Assembly (NCBI GenBank): GCA_963575745.1
Contig: CAUYUJ010017900.1
Coordinates: forward strand, 130,542-194,541
Origin: Prorocentrum cordatum
Taxonomy: Eukaryota > Sar > Dinophyceae > Prorocentrales > Prorocentraceae
Length of the DNA: 64,000 nucleotides
Direction of reading: 5' to 3'
The notes beneath the pieces were generated by a model. It saw only the letters and a list, made by a program, of their open reading frames with translations. It was not told the origin of the DNA and searched no databases. Both the position numbers and the translations under genes were made by a program. The stretch's first letter is position 1, and each line of letters begins with the position of its first letter. Below are positions 30,578 to 39,385 of the stretch, in pieces.

Positions 30578-30692
30578 CAATGGGGTCGGAGGATCGCGCC
30601 GCATCGCCGATGCATCGCCGACGCATCGCCGATGTGTCGGCGATGCGGTGCGATCCTCCGACCCCATCTGCTCCGACCCCATCTTCCGGGGG
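30578..30692. mobile_element. GCATCGCCGATGC palindromic element, short copy
   Basis: GGGGTCGGAGGATCGCGCCG faces GTGCGATCCTCCGACCCCAT, with only GCATCGCCGA palindromes between. It lacks the central CTCCACGCCGACG block of the longer copies. Confidence 0.78.
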
Positions 30693-30829
30693 CGGCCCAG
30701 AGGGGGGTGAGGACTAGGGGGGGGGATACCATGGCGGGGGCCACGATACCTCCCCCGGTTTCGTGGCCACTTTGTTCTTATTTCAATAATGACGCTCCCT
30801 GGCCCCCTTCTCGTCCAGCGCAAGTGTTT

Positions 30830-30972
30830 AGGGAGGAGGAGGAGCAGGAGGAGGAGGAGGAGAGGAGGAGGACGGAGAGGAGGAGGAGGGGGAGGAGGAA
30901 GCGGAGGAGGAGGAGGAGGCAGGGAGGAGGAGGAGGAGGTGGAGGAGGAGGAGGAGGAGGAGGAGGAGGCTT
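30830..30972. repeat. (GAG)n microsatellite
   Basis: GAGGAG triplets with AGCGGAG and GACGGAG interruptions. Confidence 0.93.
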
Positions 30973-31061
30973 CCGAATCCTGGGAGGCCTCTGCGAGAGC
31001 CGCCCGTCGTGGCTCCGCAGGGGGGGGCCCCCCGACGCGACGGCCGCCGACGGCCCCTTCC

Positions 31062-31620
31062 TCCTCCCTGCTCCTCCACCTTCTCCTCCATACTTCCCTC
31101 GTTCTCCTCCTCCTCCTGCTCCTCCTCCCCCTCCTCCTCCTCCTGTGCTCATCCTCCTCCTCCTTCTCCTCCACCTTCTCATCATACTTCCCCTCATTTT
31201 CTCCTTCTCCTCCTTGCTCCTCTTCCTTTCCTCCTCCTCCTGCTCCTCCTCTCCTCCTCCTGCTCCTCCTCTTCTCCTCCTCCTCCTGTTCTCCACCTTC
31301 TCCCATATTCCCTCTTCTCCTTCTCTCCTGGTCTATTCTTCTCTCCTCCTCCTCCTGCTCCTCCTCTCCTCCTCCTCCTGCTCTCCTCTCCTCCTGCTTC
31401 TCCACCTTTCCCTCCACTACTTCCCTTCATTCTCCTTCTCCTCCTGCTCACTCTTCCTCCTCTCCTCCTCCTCCTCCTCCTCCTCCTTTACCTCATGTCT
31501 CCTCTCATGGCTCATCCTCCTCCTCCTGATGCTCCTCCTCCTCCTGCATCTCCACCTTCTCCTTCATACTTCCCTCCTTCTCCTTCCCCTCCCTGCTCCT
31601 CTTCCTCCTCCTCCTGCTCC

Positions 31621-31652
<32 letters not shown>

Positions 31653-31705
31653 CTCCTGCTCCTCCTCCTCCTGCTCCTCCTCCTCCTCCTCCTTCGTCGT
31701 CGGGG
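31062..31705. repeat. Long interrupted (CTC)n tract with CTGCTCCTCCT units
   Basis: About 640 bp of CTC triplets broken by regular CTGCTCCTCC and CTTCTCC, with TACTTCCCTC and CATACTTCCCTC recurring every 80-150 bp. It looks like a higher-order array, not a simple microsatellite. Opposite polarity to the GAG tract 90 bp upstream. Confidence 0.92.
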
Positions 31706-31807
31706 GGGTCTCTGCCTCGGGCGCCCCCGGTCCGCGGGGCGCCCCCCTTGGGTGCGGGAGGCCTGCGGCAGGAGCCGGCATCACCCACAGGCATGCTGTT
31801 GCTATGA

Positions 31808-31974
31808 CACGTTGTTCATGTGTCATTCTTCGGAAGTTCTTTGACTCTCTGGGGGGCCAAGACCTTTCATGTCCAATTGTTCTACCATGGGCCTCTTCCT
31901 GGCCACGAGGGGGCCAGGAACCATGAGAAACGAACACAGCTAGAGATGAGCACGATTAGAAATGAACGACGTGT
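31808..31974. mobile_element. TIR element, ACGTNGTTCATTTC family, copy 1
   Basis: Left CACGTTGTTCATGTGTCATT and right GATTAGAAATGAACGACGTG are inverted. The interior GGGCCTCTTCCTGGCCAC is shared with 62676-62871. GCATGCTGTTGCTATGA before and GCATGCTACTGCTGTTACTG after suggest a degraded target duplication. Confidence 0.7.
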
Positions 31975-32016
31975 AAGCATGCTACTGCTGTTACTGTGTG
32001 CGCACGCACCCCAGGG

Positions 32017-32174
32017 TCAAGTCGGGCTTGACCCTCTACAGGAGGATCATGCATGCACATATAAAATCGTCTTGGGACGATTTTTCTATGTTTTTTTGAC
32101 CATGCCTGAATCTTGTTAGATCATTTGTTATCTTTCGCCCCAAGTCCGCTTTTAGGGGGGACATGTCCGCCCTG
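32017..32174. mobile_element. Introner-like element, copy 5, 9-bp TSD
   Basis: Starts TCAAGTCGGGCTTGACCCTC and ends GGACATGTCCGCCCTG. ACCCCAGGG flanks both sides exactly (32008-32016 and 32175-32183). 158 bp. Confidence 0.85.
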
Positions 32175-32348
32175 ACCCCAGGGGCGCAGCGCCCGCCGAG
32201 AGATCTTACGCTCCCTGCTCGGTGGCGGGCGCCTGCTGGCCGCTCCACCCGGGAAGCGAAACACACCGCACGATGGCTGCACCAGGTATGCGTGTTCGGG
32301 TCGGACGCGCGCCTCCGGGGAGAACACATCGTGCTGGCCTTGTGGAGG

Positions 32349-32540
32349 ACGATCAATGGAGAGGAGGCATGCTGCCAGATAGTGTCCAGATGTCCAGAAG
32401 GTATGTCAGCGAGGTTTGCTATGTCAGCAAAAACAGGTTTGGAACATATCCAGGACATGCTCCGTCATTTTGAACACATGCTTAATTCGCTGATAGGACT
32501 CTTCGCACGCTTCGGGTGTCCACTGCCGTGGCATCCACAA
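32349..32540. repeat. Dispersed repeat shared with 33833-34018
   Basis: CAATGGAGAGGAGGCATGCT, CCAGATGTCCAGAAGGTATG and the closing CCGTGGCATCCAC correspond in order to parts of 33833-34018. It is a diverged two-copy repeat; its ends are not inverted in any obvious way. The upstream part 32190-32330 shares GGGTCGGACGCGCGCCTCC with 58880-58915. Confidence 0.5.
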
Positions 32541-32659
32541 TGCGAGGCTCGTGAGCCCCAGGAGGAGAGAGAGGCCGCCCCCTCGCGGCGCAGCGTGGGC
32601 GCGCGCCTCCGCGCGCGCGCGCGGCAGCAGGAGGACCTCCAGATAGTGCCGGACCTGGA

Positions 32660-32905
32660 GGCGCGCGCCGAGGAGGAGGAGGAGGAGGAGGAGGAGGAGG
32701 GAGGAGGAGGAGGAGGAGGAGGAGGGGAGGAGGAGGGAGGAGGAGGAGGAGGAGGGGGAGGAGGGGAGGAGGAGGAGGAGGAGGAGGAGGAGGAGGAGGA
32801 GGAGGAGGAGGAGGCGGAGGAGGAGGAGGAGGAGGAGGAGGAGGATAGGAGAGGGAGGACAGGGAGGAGGAGGGGGGGAGGAGGGAGGAGGAGGGAGGGG
32901 AGGAG
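32660..32905. repeat. (GAG)n microsatellite
   Basis: About 245 bp of GAG/GGA triplets with G-run interruptions. It is preceded by an alternating CGCG tract near 32605. Confidence 0.95.
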
Positions 32906-33090
32906 GGGGTGGTGGTCCGAGGTCGAGGGCCATGGCGGGCGTCGGAGCCCGCGGGGGCGGCCGGAGGTAGCCCCTGCAGCGGCTCCGGCCCGCAGGGGAG
33001 GGGCGGGGGATCGTCCGAGGTGCTGGGCTCGAGGCAGGTCTTGCCTCTTCCGGGCCTCCTTCGGGGCCGCCTTCGGGCCCCGGGGCCAGC

Positions 33091-33322
33091 ATTGGGAACC
33101 CCCAAACCGGGTGGTGAGATACTAGGTGGCGACCTGGAATCCCCAAAAAGGTCACCGCTGGGTTTGGGGACGCGGGGTCACCACCGGGTTTTGTGACTCC
33201 TGGACCCACCAATGTCCGGGACATCCTCGGAAAACCGCACGAGTCCCCAAACCTGGTGGTGACACCAAATCGCCCGAGAATCACCGCCAGGTGTTGTCAC
33301 CACCACGTTTGGGGACTACCAA
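33091..33322. mobile_element. CCCAAACC-GGTGGTGAC TIR element
   Basis: Left ATTGGGAACCCCCAAACCGG and right CCACGTTTGGGGACTACCAA are inverted. The interior matches 23691-24108 in the opposite orientation (GATGTCCC/GGGACATC, GGTGTTGTCACCACC). It is uninterrupted, 232 bp. Confidence 0.8.
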
Positions 33323-33493
33323 CGCTCAGCAGCGCCAGATCGACGGTGTGAGCAATTGCGCCAGAGGGTCTCCGGCGGAGGGGTCCGACCCATTTTGAGC
33401 GGATCTGCCTCCACCCTTCTTGACCGACTTTGCCTGGGGCCCAGAGGGCCAACCAGCTCAGGCCCCTGGCCGCCTTCTGACTGCCTCAGGAGG

Positions 33494-33663
33494 TCACCAC
33501 CCACCGAACCACCCCAACCCAACCCGGAGGCTCAGATTTGCCCTCCATTCCCACTGGGGGGGGGGGTTCGCGGAACATCGAACAAAACACGTATGGAAGC
33601 CTTACCCCCCCCCAACCCGAAATTCGGGCCTTCGGGTTGGGTTGGGGTGGTCTGGTGGGTAGC
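33494..33663. mobile_element. CCCAACCC-family MITE, copy 1, CAGGAGG TSD
   Basis: Ends TCACCACCCACCGAACCACC and GGTTGGGGTGGTCTGGTGGG are inverted for about 29 bp. CAGGAGG lies on both sides (33487-33493 and 33664-33670). The interior carries a G-run and AACCCGAAATTCGGG. Confidence 0.85.
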
Positions 33664-33832
33664 CAGGAGGGGCGAGGTCTCGAGGTTCGAGGTTCTGCGG
33701 GCTGTCTCGCCCGTTCTCGGCGGCCCTGCGGCCTCTGGGCGCTGTCCAGCGGCCGCGCCTCTCGCCGAGAGCACTCCGGGGGCCCCCAGGCTGGTCCCGA
33801 GCGACCGCCAGAGGCCAGAGCCTTTTTTGGAA

Positions 33833-34018
33833 GTCGACCAGTGGAGAGGACGCGTGCTGCCAAATCGTCTCCAGATGTCTACAAGATGTGTCAAACATGT
33901 CTTCAACATATCAAAACCGTGCTTCAAGCATGTGTAAACTGTGCTCCAAACGTGTTATCAACGCATCGTTCATTCGATGACGGGACTGTTAGAGTGACCA
34001 CTGTCCTGACATCCACAG
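33833..34018. repeat. Dispersed repeat shared with 32349-32540
   Basis: CCAGTGGAGAGGACGCGTGC, CTCCAGATGTCTACAAGATG and CACTGTCCTGACATCCACA line up with the earlier copy. ATG-rich AACATGTCTTC/AACGTGTT motifs fill the centre. Confidence 0.5.
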
Positions 34019-34230
34019 CCAGAGCCATGGCTCGGAAGGCAGAAGACCAGGGGCCCAGGCTGGGCTCCCTGGAGTGTCTGCCATCGCCCCCTCATAGTCG
34101 GAGTTGGATAGACCTCCTACCCTGACGCGCCGATGGGTGAATGGGCCGTTTTCGGTCCGCGAGAGGGCGCCGCAGCCGTCCTTTTTGCGGGTCCAGGTCC
34201 GTCGGTTGCGGTCCTATGGGCCGTTGCCAC

Positions 34231-34432
34231 TATCGGGCCGGGCGAAAGGGGGGGATTGGGAAAGGGGGGGGTACGAAATTGCTGCATGCAGCTGGTTTCG
34301 GCCCCGGCCTCTCCGAGGGGCCCACTCCTCGATACATGGCCGCCTCCGGCGCCGGGAGGCGCCGGGAGAATCAGCTACGTGAGCTGATTCTCCCCCCCCC
34401 TTTGCTATCCCCCCCTTTCGCCCGACCCGATA
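34231..34432. mobile_element. TATCGGGCCGGGCGAAAG family MITE, copy 1
   Basis: Starts TATCGGGCCGGGCGAAAGGG and ends CCTTTCGCCCGACCCGATA, a TIR of about 25 bp. The interior has TGCTGCATGCAGCTGGTTTC and the hairpin AATCAGCTACGTGAGCTGAT. Confidence 0.85.
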
Positions 34433-34570
34433 GTCGGAGTTGGATAGACCTCTACCCTGGACGCGTCGATGGGTGAATGGGCCGTTTTCGGTCCGCGAGA
34501 GGGCGCCGCAGCCGTCCTTTTTGCGGGTCCAGGTCCGTCGGTTGCGGTCGGTCCTATGGGCCGTTGCCAC

Positions 34571-34769
34571 TATCGGGCCGGGCGAAAGGGGGGGATTGGG
34601 AAAGGGGGGGTTACGAAATCTGCTGCATGCAGCTGGTTTCGACCTCTCCGAGGGGCCCATTCCTCGATACTTGGCCGCCTCCGGCGCCGGGAGGCGCCGG
34701 GAGAATCAGCGACGTGAGCTGATTCTCGAACCCCCCCTTTGCTATCCCCCCCTTTCGCCCGACCCGACA
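34571..34769. mobile_element. TATCGGGCCGGGCGAAAG family MITE, copy 2
   Basis: Same ends and interior as copy 1, with small differences (AATCAGCGACGTGAGCTGAT). It arose by the tandem duplication. Confidence 0.85.
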
Positions 34770-34835
34770 GTCCACGCCCCCTCGATCCGTGCCTGCGATC
34801 GCCCTGAGTGGGAGCGGTCTGGGGTCGCACGTCGG

Positions 34836-35012
34836 TCTCGGAGGAGGAGGAGGAGGAGAAGGGAGGAGGAGGAGGGGAGGAGGAGGAGGGGTAGGAGGAG
34901 GAGGGAGGAGGGGGAGGAGGAGGAGGAGGAGGAGGAGGAGGAGGAGGAGGAGGACGAGGAGGAGGAGGAGGAGGAGGAGAAGGGAGAGGAGAAGGGGGAG
35001 GAGGAGGGGTTT
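34836..35012. repeat. (GGA)n microsatellite
   Basis: About 175 bp of GGA triplets with AAGGGA interruptions. The next 150 bp are Gly/Pro/Arg-coding GC-rich sequence without a motif. Confidence 0.95.
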
Positions 35013-35394
35013 GCTATAGAAGGGCGGCTCGCCCTCCGCCGACGCCATCGGCCGCTGCAGGCCCGCCCGCCCGCCCACGGAGCCCGCGGAGCCCGCGGTG
35101 CCGCTCTCGGGGGCCCGCCGCCGACCTGCCGCCTCGGCGGCGCGGCGCCGAGTCCCGGGCCCACGCCGGGCACGCCCCTCCACGGGAGGGACGTCCCACA
35201 GGCAGTCGACAAGCTAATTAGTCTGGGGACGATTTCTCGGCCATTATTTCGGAGGTGGGCAGACCTCCTACCCCGACAAACCTGCGCGGCGGGAAGTGGC
35301 GATCAAACTACCCCAATCCGGAACCAGAAAGTGAAACAAGAAGGATGCAGCTGGGACTCAGGGGTCCGCCCCTCCACGGGAGGGACGTCCCACA

Positions 35395-35559
35395 TCACCA
35401 CCCACCAAACCACCCCAACCCAACCCGAAGGCTCAGATCTACCCTCGATTTCCAGTGGGGGGGGGGGTCGGGAAGCATCGAAAAAACACGTGTGGAACCC
35501 TTACCCCCCCCAACCCGAAATTCGGGTCTTCGGGTTGGGTTGGGGTGGTCTGGTAGGTA
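35395..35559. mobile_element. CCCAACCC-family MITE, copy 2
   Basis: Starts TCACCACCCACCAAACCACC and ends GGGGTGGTCTGGTAGGTA. Flanks GTCCCACA and GTCACCACA are a near-identical duplication. The third repeat of the block (about 35829) shows the undisturbed GTCCCACAGGCAG site. Confidence 0.82.
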
Positions 35560-35853
35560 GTCACCACAGGCAGTCGACAAGCTAGTCTGGGGACGATTTC
35601 TCGGCCATTATTTCGGAGGTGGGCCGACCTCCTACCCCGACATGTCGATGTTTGGGCGCCGCGTAATGGGGGGGTCATAAATGGGGGGGTGTGGCGGGTG
35701 GTCCGAAAAGGCACCCAAACAGTACCTAAACGAGCCCCCTGGGGCTCTGGAGGGGCCCGAAAGGGGCACGAAAGGGGACCTTTTCTGACCCCCCCATGTG
35801 TGACCCCCCCGTTAAGCCACGCCCAAGATGTCCCACAGGCAGTCGACAAACTA

Positions 35854-36051
35854 ATGCGGGATGGCGATTAGTTAAAGAAATGGGAGAGAACGATTCAAGA
35901 AATAGTTTTCTGCTATCTCTGCATAATCTTCTGGCTGGAGGAGAACGATAAAAGATAGTTTTCCAGCCCGCGGCCGGTTTTTTCTAATCGTCATCCCGGG
36001 CGCCGCCGCGTGAACACGACCCCGGGTCATTTATTAATCGTCATCCTCCAT
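35854..36051. mobile_element. TA-inserting MITE, copy 3 (198 bp)
   Basis: Starts ATGCGGGATGGCGATTAG after TA (35852-35853) and ends TTAATCGTCATCCTCCAT before TA (36052-36053). The body matches copies at 30035 and, reversed, 29519. The unoccupied counterpart is at 35576-35595. Confidence 0.9.
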
Positions 36052-36082
36052 TAGTCTGGGGACGATTTCTCGGCCATTCTTT

Positions 36083-36253
36083 CGGAGGTGGGCAGACCTC
36101 CTACCCCGACACGTCGATCAAGGAGTTGGCCGTTTTCGGTTCGCGAGAGGGCGTCGCGGCCGTCCTTTTTGCGGGTCCAGGTCCGTCGGCTTCGGTCCCA
36201 GGCCGTTTTCATTGAGGGGAGGTTTGCTAAAGGGAGGTTTGTCCACCGCCGAC
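36083..36253. mobile_element. TIR element, CGGNGGTGGACAGACCTCC family
   Basis: Left CGGAGGTGGGCAGACCTCCT and right GGGAGGTTTGTCCACCGCCG are inverted. The body matches 9070-9240 closely. It abuts the next introner directly. Confidence 0.75.
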
Positions 36254-36620
36254 AAGTCGGGCATGTCCCTCCACAGGAGGAATGTTTCACAGACAACCAA
36301 CGAAATAACTAGTCTGGGGACGATGTTTCGATGATTGTCGGGCCAGGCGAAAGGGGGGGGGGAGAGGGGAAGGGGGGCGAAACGAAATCTGCTGCATGCA
36401 GCTGGTTTCCGCTCCACCGAGGGGCCCATTCCTCGATACGTGGCCGCCTCCGGCGCCGGAAGGCGACGGGAAAATCAGCTACGTGAGCTGATTCTCAAAC
36501 CTCTCTTTGCTATCCCCCCTCTCGCCCGGCCCGATATTTGTTGACTATGTTTGAGCATTTTGTGGGGTATTCTTTTGTTTCGTCCAACATCCGCCTGTGG
36601 AGGGGGCGATGCCCGACCCG
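36254..36620. mobile_element. Introner-like element, copy 7, hosting a TATCGGGCC MITE
   Basis: Left AAGTCGGGCATGTCCCTCCA and right CCTGTGGAGGGGGCGATGCC are the termini. GTCTGGGGACGATG precedes the nested element at 36336-36536 and ATTTGTTGACTATGTTTGAG follows it. Confidence 0.8.
36336..36536. mobile_element. TATCGGGCCGGGCGAAAG family MITE, copy 3
   Basis: Starts TGTCGGGCCAGGCGAAAGGG and ends CTCTCGCCCGGCCCGATA. The body (TGCTGCATGCAGCTGGTTTC, AATCAGCTACGTGAGCTGAT) matches 34231-34432. Confidence 0.85.
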
Positions 36621-36654
36621 ATGAACTCCAGGTCGACGCTCCCCCCGCCTCCGC

Positions 36655-36700
36655 CTTCTCCTCCTCCTCCTCCTCCCCCTCCTCCTCCTCCTCCTCCTCC
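36655..36700. repeat. (CTC)n tract at the LINE 5' border
   Basis: CTC triplets end exactly where the spliced-leader sequence starts. A similar tract follows the LINE at 41622-41690, so the LINE may have inserted into a microsatellite. Confidence 0.9.
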
Positions 36701-36722
36701 TCCGTTGCCATTTTGGCTCAAG
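36701..36722 (+). other. DinoSL (spliced-leader) relic at the LINE 5' end
   Basis: TCCGTTGCCATTTTGGCTCA followed by AG. It matches the 22-nt dinoflagellate spliced leader at 21 of 22 positions (A to T at position 6) and ends in the conserved CTCAAG. No splice donor follows, so it is not an SL RNA gene. Position 82 bases before the ORF1 ATG, on the same strand, is where a trans-spliced leader would sit in a mature mRNA. Confidence 0.9.
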
Positions 36723-36804
36723 ATGGGAACAGGTCCCATTTGGGCGGGCAGCTTCTCTTGAAGAAACGATTCCGAGTGTCGTGCTCGGACGGACACCTCT
36801 TGCC

Positions 36805-37809
36805 ATGTCTTCTGCCTCTGTCCTCACCTCTGGTGCGTCCCCTTCCAGTGATGATGCGATGGAGGACGCTATCGAGTTTCAGCGACAGGTTCGTCCACGC
36901 GGGCCTGATGGGGGTGCTGATCTCGTTGCGATTCTAGGGCGCATGGAAAAGAACATGGTCACAAAAGACGACATCCTCGGTCTGCAGTCGTCGGTGACGA
37001 AGAGTGAGGAGAACATCGCCCAGCTCACCGAGCGCATGCATACTCTAGAAGAACAAGTGAAGTCAGGTCTGAATACCGCTCAAGAAACGGCACTTTTTGC
37101 ACGACTGGAGGCGAAGATCCTAAGCTCTCAGTCCCAATCTGATGTCGCTAGCACTGTCTCTGGTGCATCGTCTATTGCCTCTCACCCTCGTTGGCGGAGT
37201 AGGTCTGCTGGCCCGCCTCCCGCTGCGAGTTTTACTGGTTCGGGAAGTGTGGATCGTGGAGCAGATCCCACCAAAATATGGATTGGTGGTTTCAATGCTC
37301 CGATGCTGGCTCGTGTGATGACGAAATACCTGCAGGACACAGTCATCCCTCACCTGCCTTCGCGCATCAGGCCCCCCTCCCAGATCATCGCGCACAACCT
37401 CAACAAAGCCTTCTGTGTGAAGTTTGAGAGCGACGCCGATTCGAAGGCGTTTCTCGAGCATGTCAAAACGCACAGTCTGCAGTTCGTCTCTCCCCAGGGC
37501 CACATTTCTCTTCGTGCTCGTCGTGACGCTACCGCTGATGTTCGGCGTCGCAATATTATTCTTGGGCGTGTTTGGCAAGGGGTCTCGCAGCTAGTCACCG
37601 CCAATGGGATCGGGCAGGACATATCGCTTGCAGTCAACGGGCACAAGGGCATCTTGTTCTTCACTAAGAACGAGGAAGTCACAGTTTTGTGTTCGCTCAT
37701 CGAGAACCCCGACACCTCTGCCAGTCTCAGCCCAGACTTTGACGCGTTCCAGTCCTTGAAGATGGAGAAGGACCAGGTCACCGCCATCATGAGAGGTGCC
37801 ACCGAATAG
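36805..37809 (+). CDS. LINE ORF1 protein: coiled coil plus RRM-like RNA-binding domain
   Basis: 334 residues from the ATG at 36805; an upstream GTG in frame is not needed. Residues around 45-90 (MEKNMVTKDDILGLQSS, ERMHTLEEQVKSGLN) form a heptad-type coiled coil that would trimerise or dimerise the protein. A Ser/Gly/Pro linker follows. From about residue 150, DPTKIWIGGFNAPMLARVM begins an RRM-like fold (beta strand KIWIGGF, later AFCVKFESDADSKAFLEHV). The combination matches ORF1p-type proteins, which coat LINE RNA in a ribonucleoprotein. The stop TAG is 3 bases before the ORF2 ATG, so re-initiation is a likely route to ORF2. No lesion was seen, so the product could still be made. Confidence 0.8.
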   Translation: MSSASVLTSGASPSSDDAMEDAIEFQRQVRPRGPDGGADLVAILGRMEKNMVTKDDILGLQSSVTKSEENIAQLTERMHTLEEQVKSGLNTAQETALFARLEAKILSSQSQSDVASTVSGASSIASHPRWRSRSAGPPPAASFTGSGSVDRGADPTKIWIGGFNAPMLARVMTKYLQDTVIPHLPSRIRPPSQIIAHNLNKAFCVKFESDADSKAFLEHVKTHSLQFVSPQGHISLRARRDATADVRRRNIILGRVWQGVSQLVTANGIGQDISLAVNGHKGILFFTKNEEVTVLCSLIENPDTSASLSPDFDAFQSLKMEKDQVTAIMRGATE

Positions 37810-37812
37810 GAA

Positions 37813-38252
37813 ATGTCTTCGCCTATCACGTCCGTCCAAGGGGATCGACCGAGTGGGTGCTGTTTTGCTCCTGCCGTACATCGTACGCAACGTGAGCAAC
37901 GGCGTCGGTCTGCTTCTATTTCGAGTTCTTCCTCCGTCTCGTCCTCTGCGTCTTCCTCATCTTCGGGCTCATCATGTTCGTCTTCGGCTTCCTCGGAGGG
38001 CTTGCCTCCGCGTTGCTGCCGCACACCGTTTTATCCTAGTTCTGACTTCTCTATTGTCATCTGGAACGCCAGATCGCTGTTCGGGGGCTTATCCACCAGT
38101 CACACCAAACTCAAGCAGGAAATCCAACAGTTGTATCGGCTTTGTCAAGCCCACGATGTCGCCTGTATCCAGGAGGCTCGCGGGACCTATCACGACTTAG
38201 ATTTAATTCTAAAGGAGTTCCAGGGTGTCAGCGGAAAAAGGTACCTTCTTTA
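37813..38252 (+). pseudogene. LINE ORF2, N-terminal part of the EEP endonuclease, frameshifted
   Basis: Starts 3 bases after the ORF1 stop. A Ser-rich leader (about residues 30-60) is followed by SIVIWNARSLFGG and DVACIQEARGTYHDL. These are the first two motifs of the apurinic/apyrimidinic-type endonuclease (WNA, then the catalytic Glu in QE). The frame stops at 38250-38252 after an A-run near 38238-38242. The rest of the domain continues in another frame from about 38230, so a one-base change in that run is the simplest explanation. It could be a true mutation, a sequencing error in a homopolymer, or a programmed shift. Confidence 0.8.
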
Positions 38253-39385
38253 GCGATCGTTCTGCTGGCGGCAGTCTCATTCTTTTGCACCCTCGGCTCC
38301 GTGGACAGTTTTTCGCTCTTCAACATCAAACTCTCGTGCATGGGCGTGTGCATCTGGTTTCTCTTCACGGCATACATGGTACTCTACAGATAGGTAACAT
38401 ACACATTGATCCTGGGGCGTCGGTTTTGCAGCAAAAAGGAGAGCTTCGGTCGATCCGCAGGTCCCTGTTGGGGGCTGATGTGAGCACGGGGTTCCTTTGT
38501 GGCGATTTCAATTTTCCTGCTGACGGGGAAGGTTCGTTTTCTGCTGATGGGCATATTCGTTGCAGTAACAACAGCCGTGGTGCATACTTCTCCGATCTCT
38601 TTCCCGACCTGTGCGAGGTAGACCAGCACCACTTCACCCATCGTGTGATGGATGCGAGTGGTCACAGGCCCGCTATTTCGTCTCTGGCGCGGCTTGATCG
38701 GATTTACTGCAACATCCCCAGCAGCGCGCTGCTCGACTTTAAGCCGCTCGGCCTTGTACTATGGGCCTCACAGGGAGAGTGGCCACTCTCCGATCACGCG
38801 CCTGTGCTTCTTCGGCTTAACGTTTCGCCGCCCAGTGGGTTTCGTGTCCCGTCCTGGGTACCTCGGCATCCTAAGTACCGTGAGTTTTCGGATGAAATCG
38901 CTGATTCTGCTGGCCCTCGGGATCCTGACCCTATCCTGGCTCTTGGTGAGACAAAAGCAATGATCAAGGCGGCTGCGAAACGTGTTATTGAATTATCGCG
39001 CTTTGGTGGGCCACTGTCTGTGGAAGAGAAGGTGCATTGGGCTCTGGCGGCTCTTCGTAGCCTTCGGCGCGGGCAGCCTCTTTTTCTACGGAAAGCTCTG
39101 GGTGCTTTCAAGGACTTGCCGCAGTTTATATGTTGGGAATCTGGACTTTGGATTGATTTTCATGGATTTCACAGATTTTTAAGCGAACTCAAGGCTGAGC
39201 AGATCCAGGGGCATATTCAGGAGAATGAGGAATCCGACAGGCCAGTGGTTCAGAAGCATGCTGTTCGAAACCGACTCACGTCGTATCTCTGTGCTTGGGG
39301 GCGAAGGAGGAGGAGGATCTCGCTCTCTGCTATTTCCGACCCGACGGGTCTCCAGGTTTCTGAACCTAGCGCTGCGGCTAAGTAG
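38225..39385 (+). pseudogene. LINE ORF2, endonuclease C-terminal part and linker
   Basis: In the second frame, residues near 93 read CGDFNFP (catalytic Asp/Asn), near 165 LDRIYCNIP, and near 192 LSDHAPVLLRL (catalytic Asp-His). These complete the EEP nuclease that nicks target DNA. A helical linker leads towards the reverse transcriptase. The frame ends at TAG 39383-39385 (after EPSAAAK) and reopens in the same frame at once, so this is a single in-frame nonsense codon and not a domain end. Confidence 0.82.

Larger units (their letters stand above)
34094..34769. repeat. 339-bp tandem duplication carrying a MITE in each unit
   Basis: Unit 1 (34094-34432) and unit 2 (34433-34769) both start GTCGGAGTTGGATAGACCTC, pass through GGGCCGTTTTCGGTCCGCGA, and end with a TATCGGGCC element. 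Both carry the same insertion at the same point, so insertion came before duplication. The 5' part of each unit is a diverged GGTGGACAGACCTCC-family interior. Confidence 0.85.
35165..36253. repeat. Triplicated introner-derived block with nested MITEs
   Basis: The segment GTCCCACAGGCAGTCGACAA, then GTCTGGGGACGATTTCTCGG and TTTCGGAGGTGGGC, occurs three times (from about 35191, 35387 and 35829). It is preceded in two cases by CCCCTCCACGGGAGGGACGT, an introner-type left end. Copy 1 has TAATTA at the key site, copy 2 is interrupted upstream by a CCCAACCC MITE but has a bare TA at that site, and copy 3 carries a full TA-MITE. The closing part (36083-36253) is a GGTGGACAGACCTCC-family element. Confidence 0.8.

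Noticed and set aside
30566-31807. 413-codon plus-strand frame and overlapping frames
   Set aside because: Translation of GAG then CTC tracts, with the start inside a palindromic MITE.
36701-36722. SL RNA gene
   Set aside because: The leader is not followed by a GT donor or an Sm-binding site, and it lies in the 5' UTR of a LINE.
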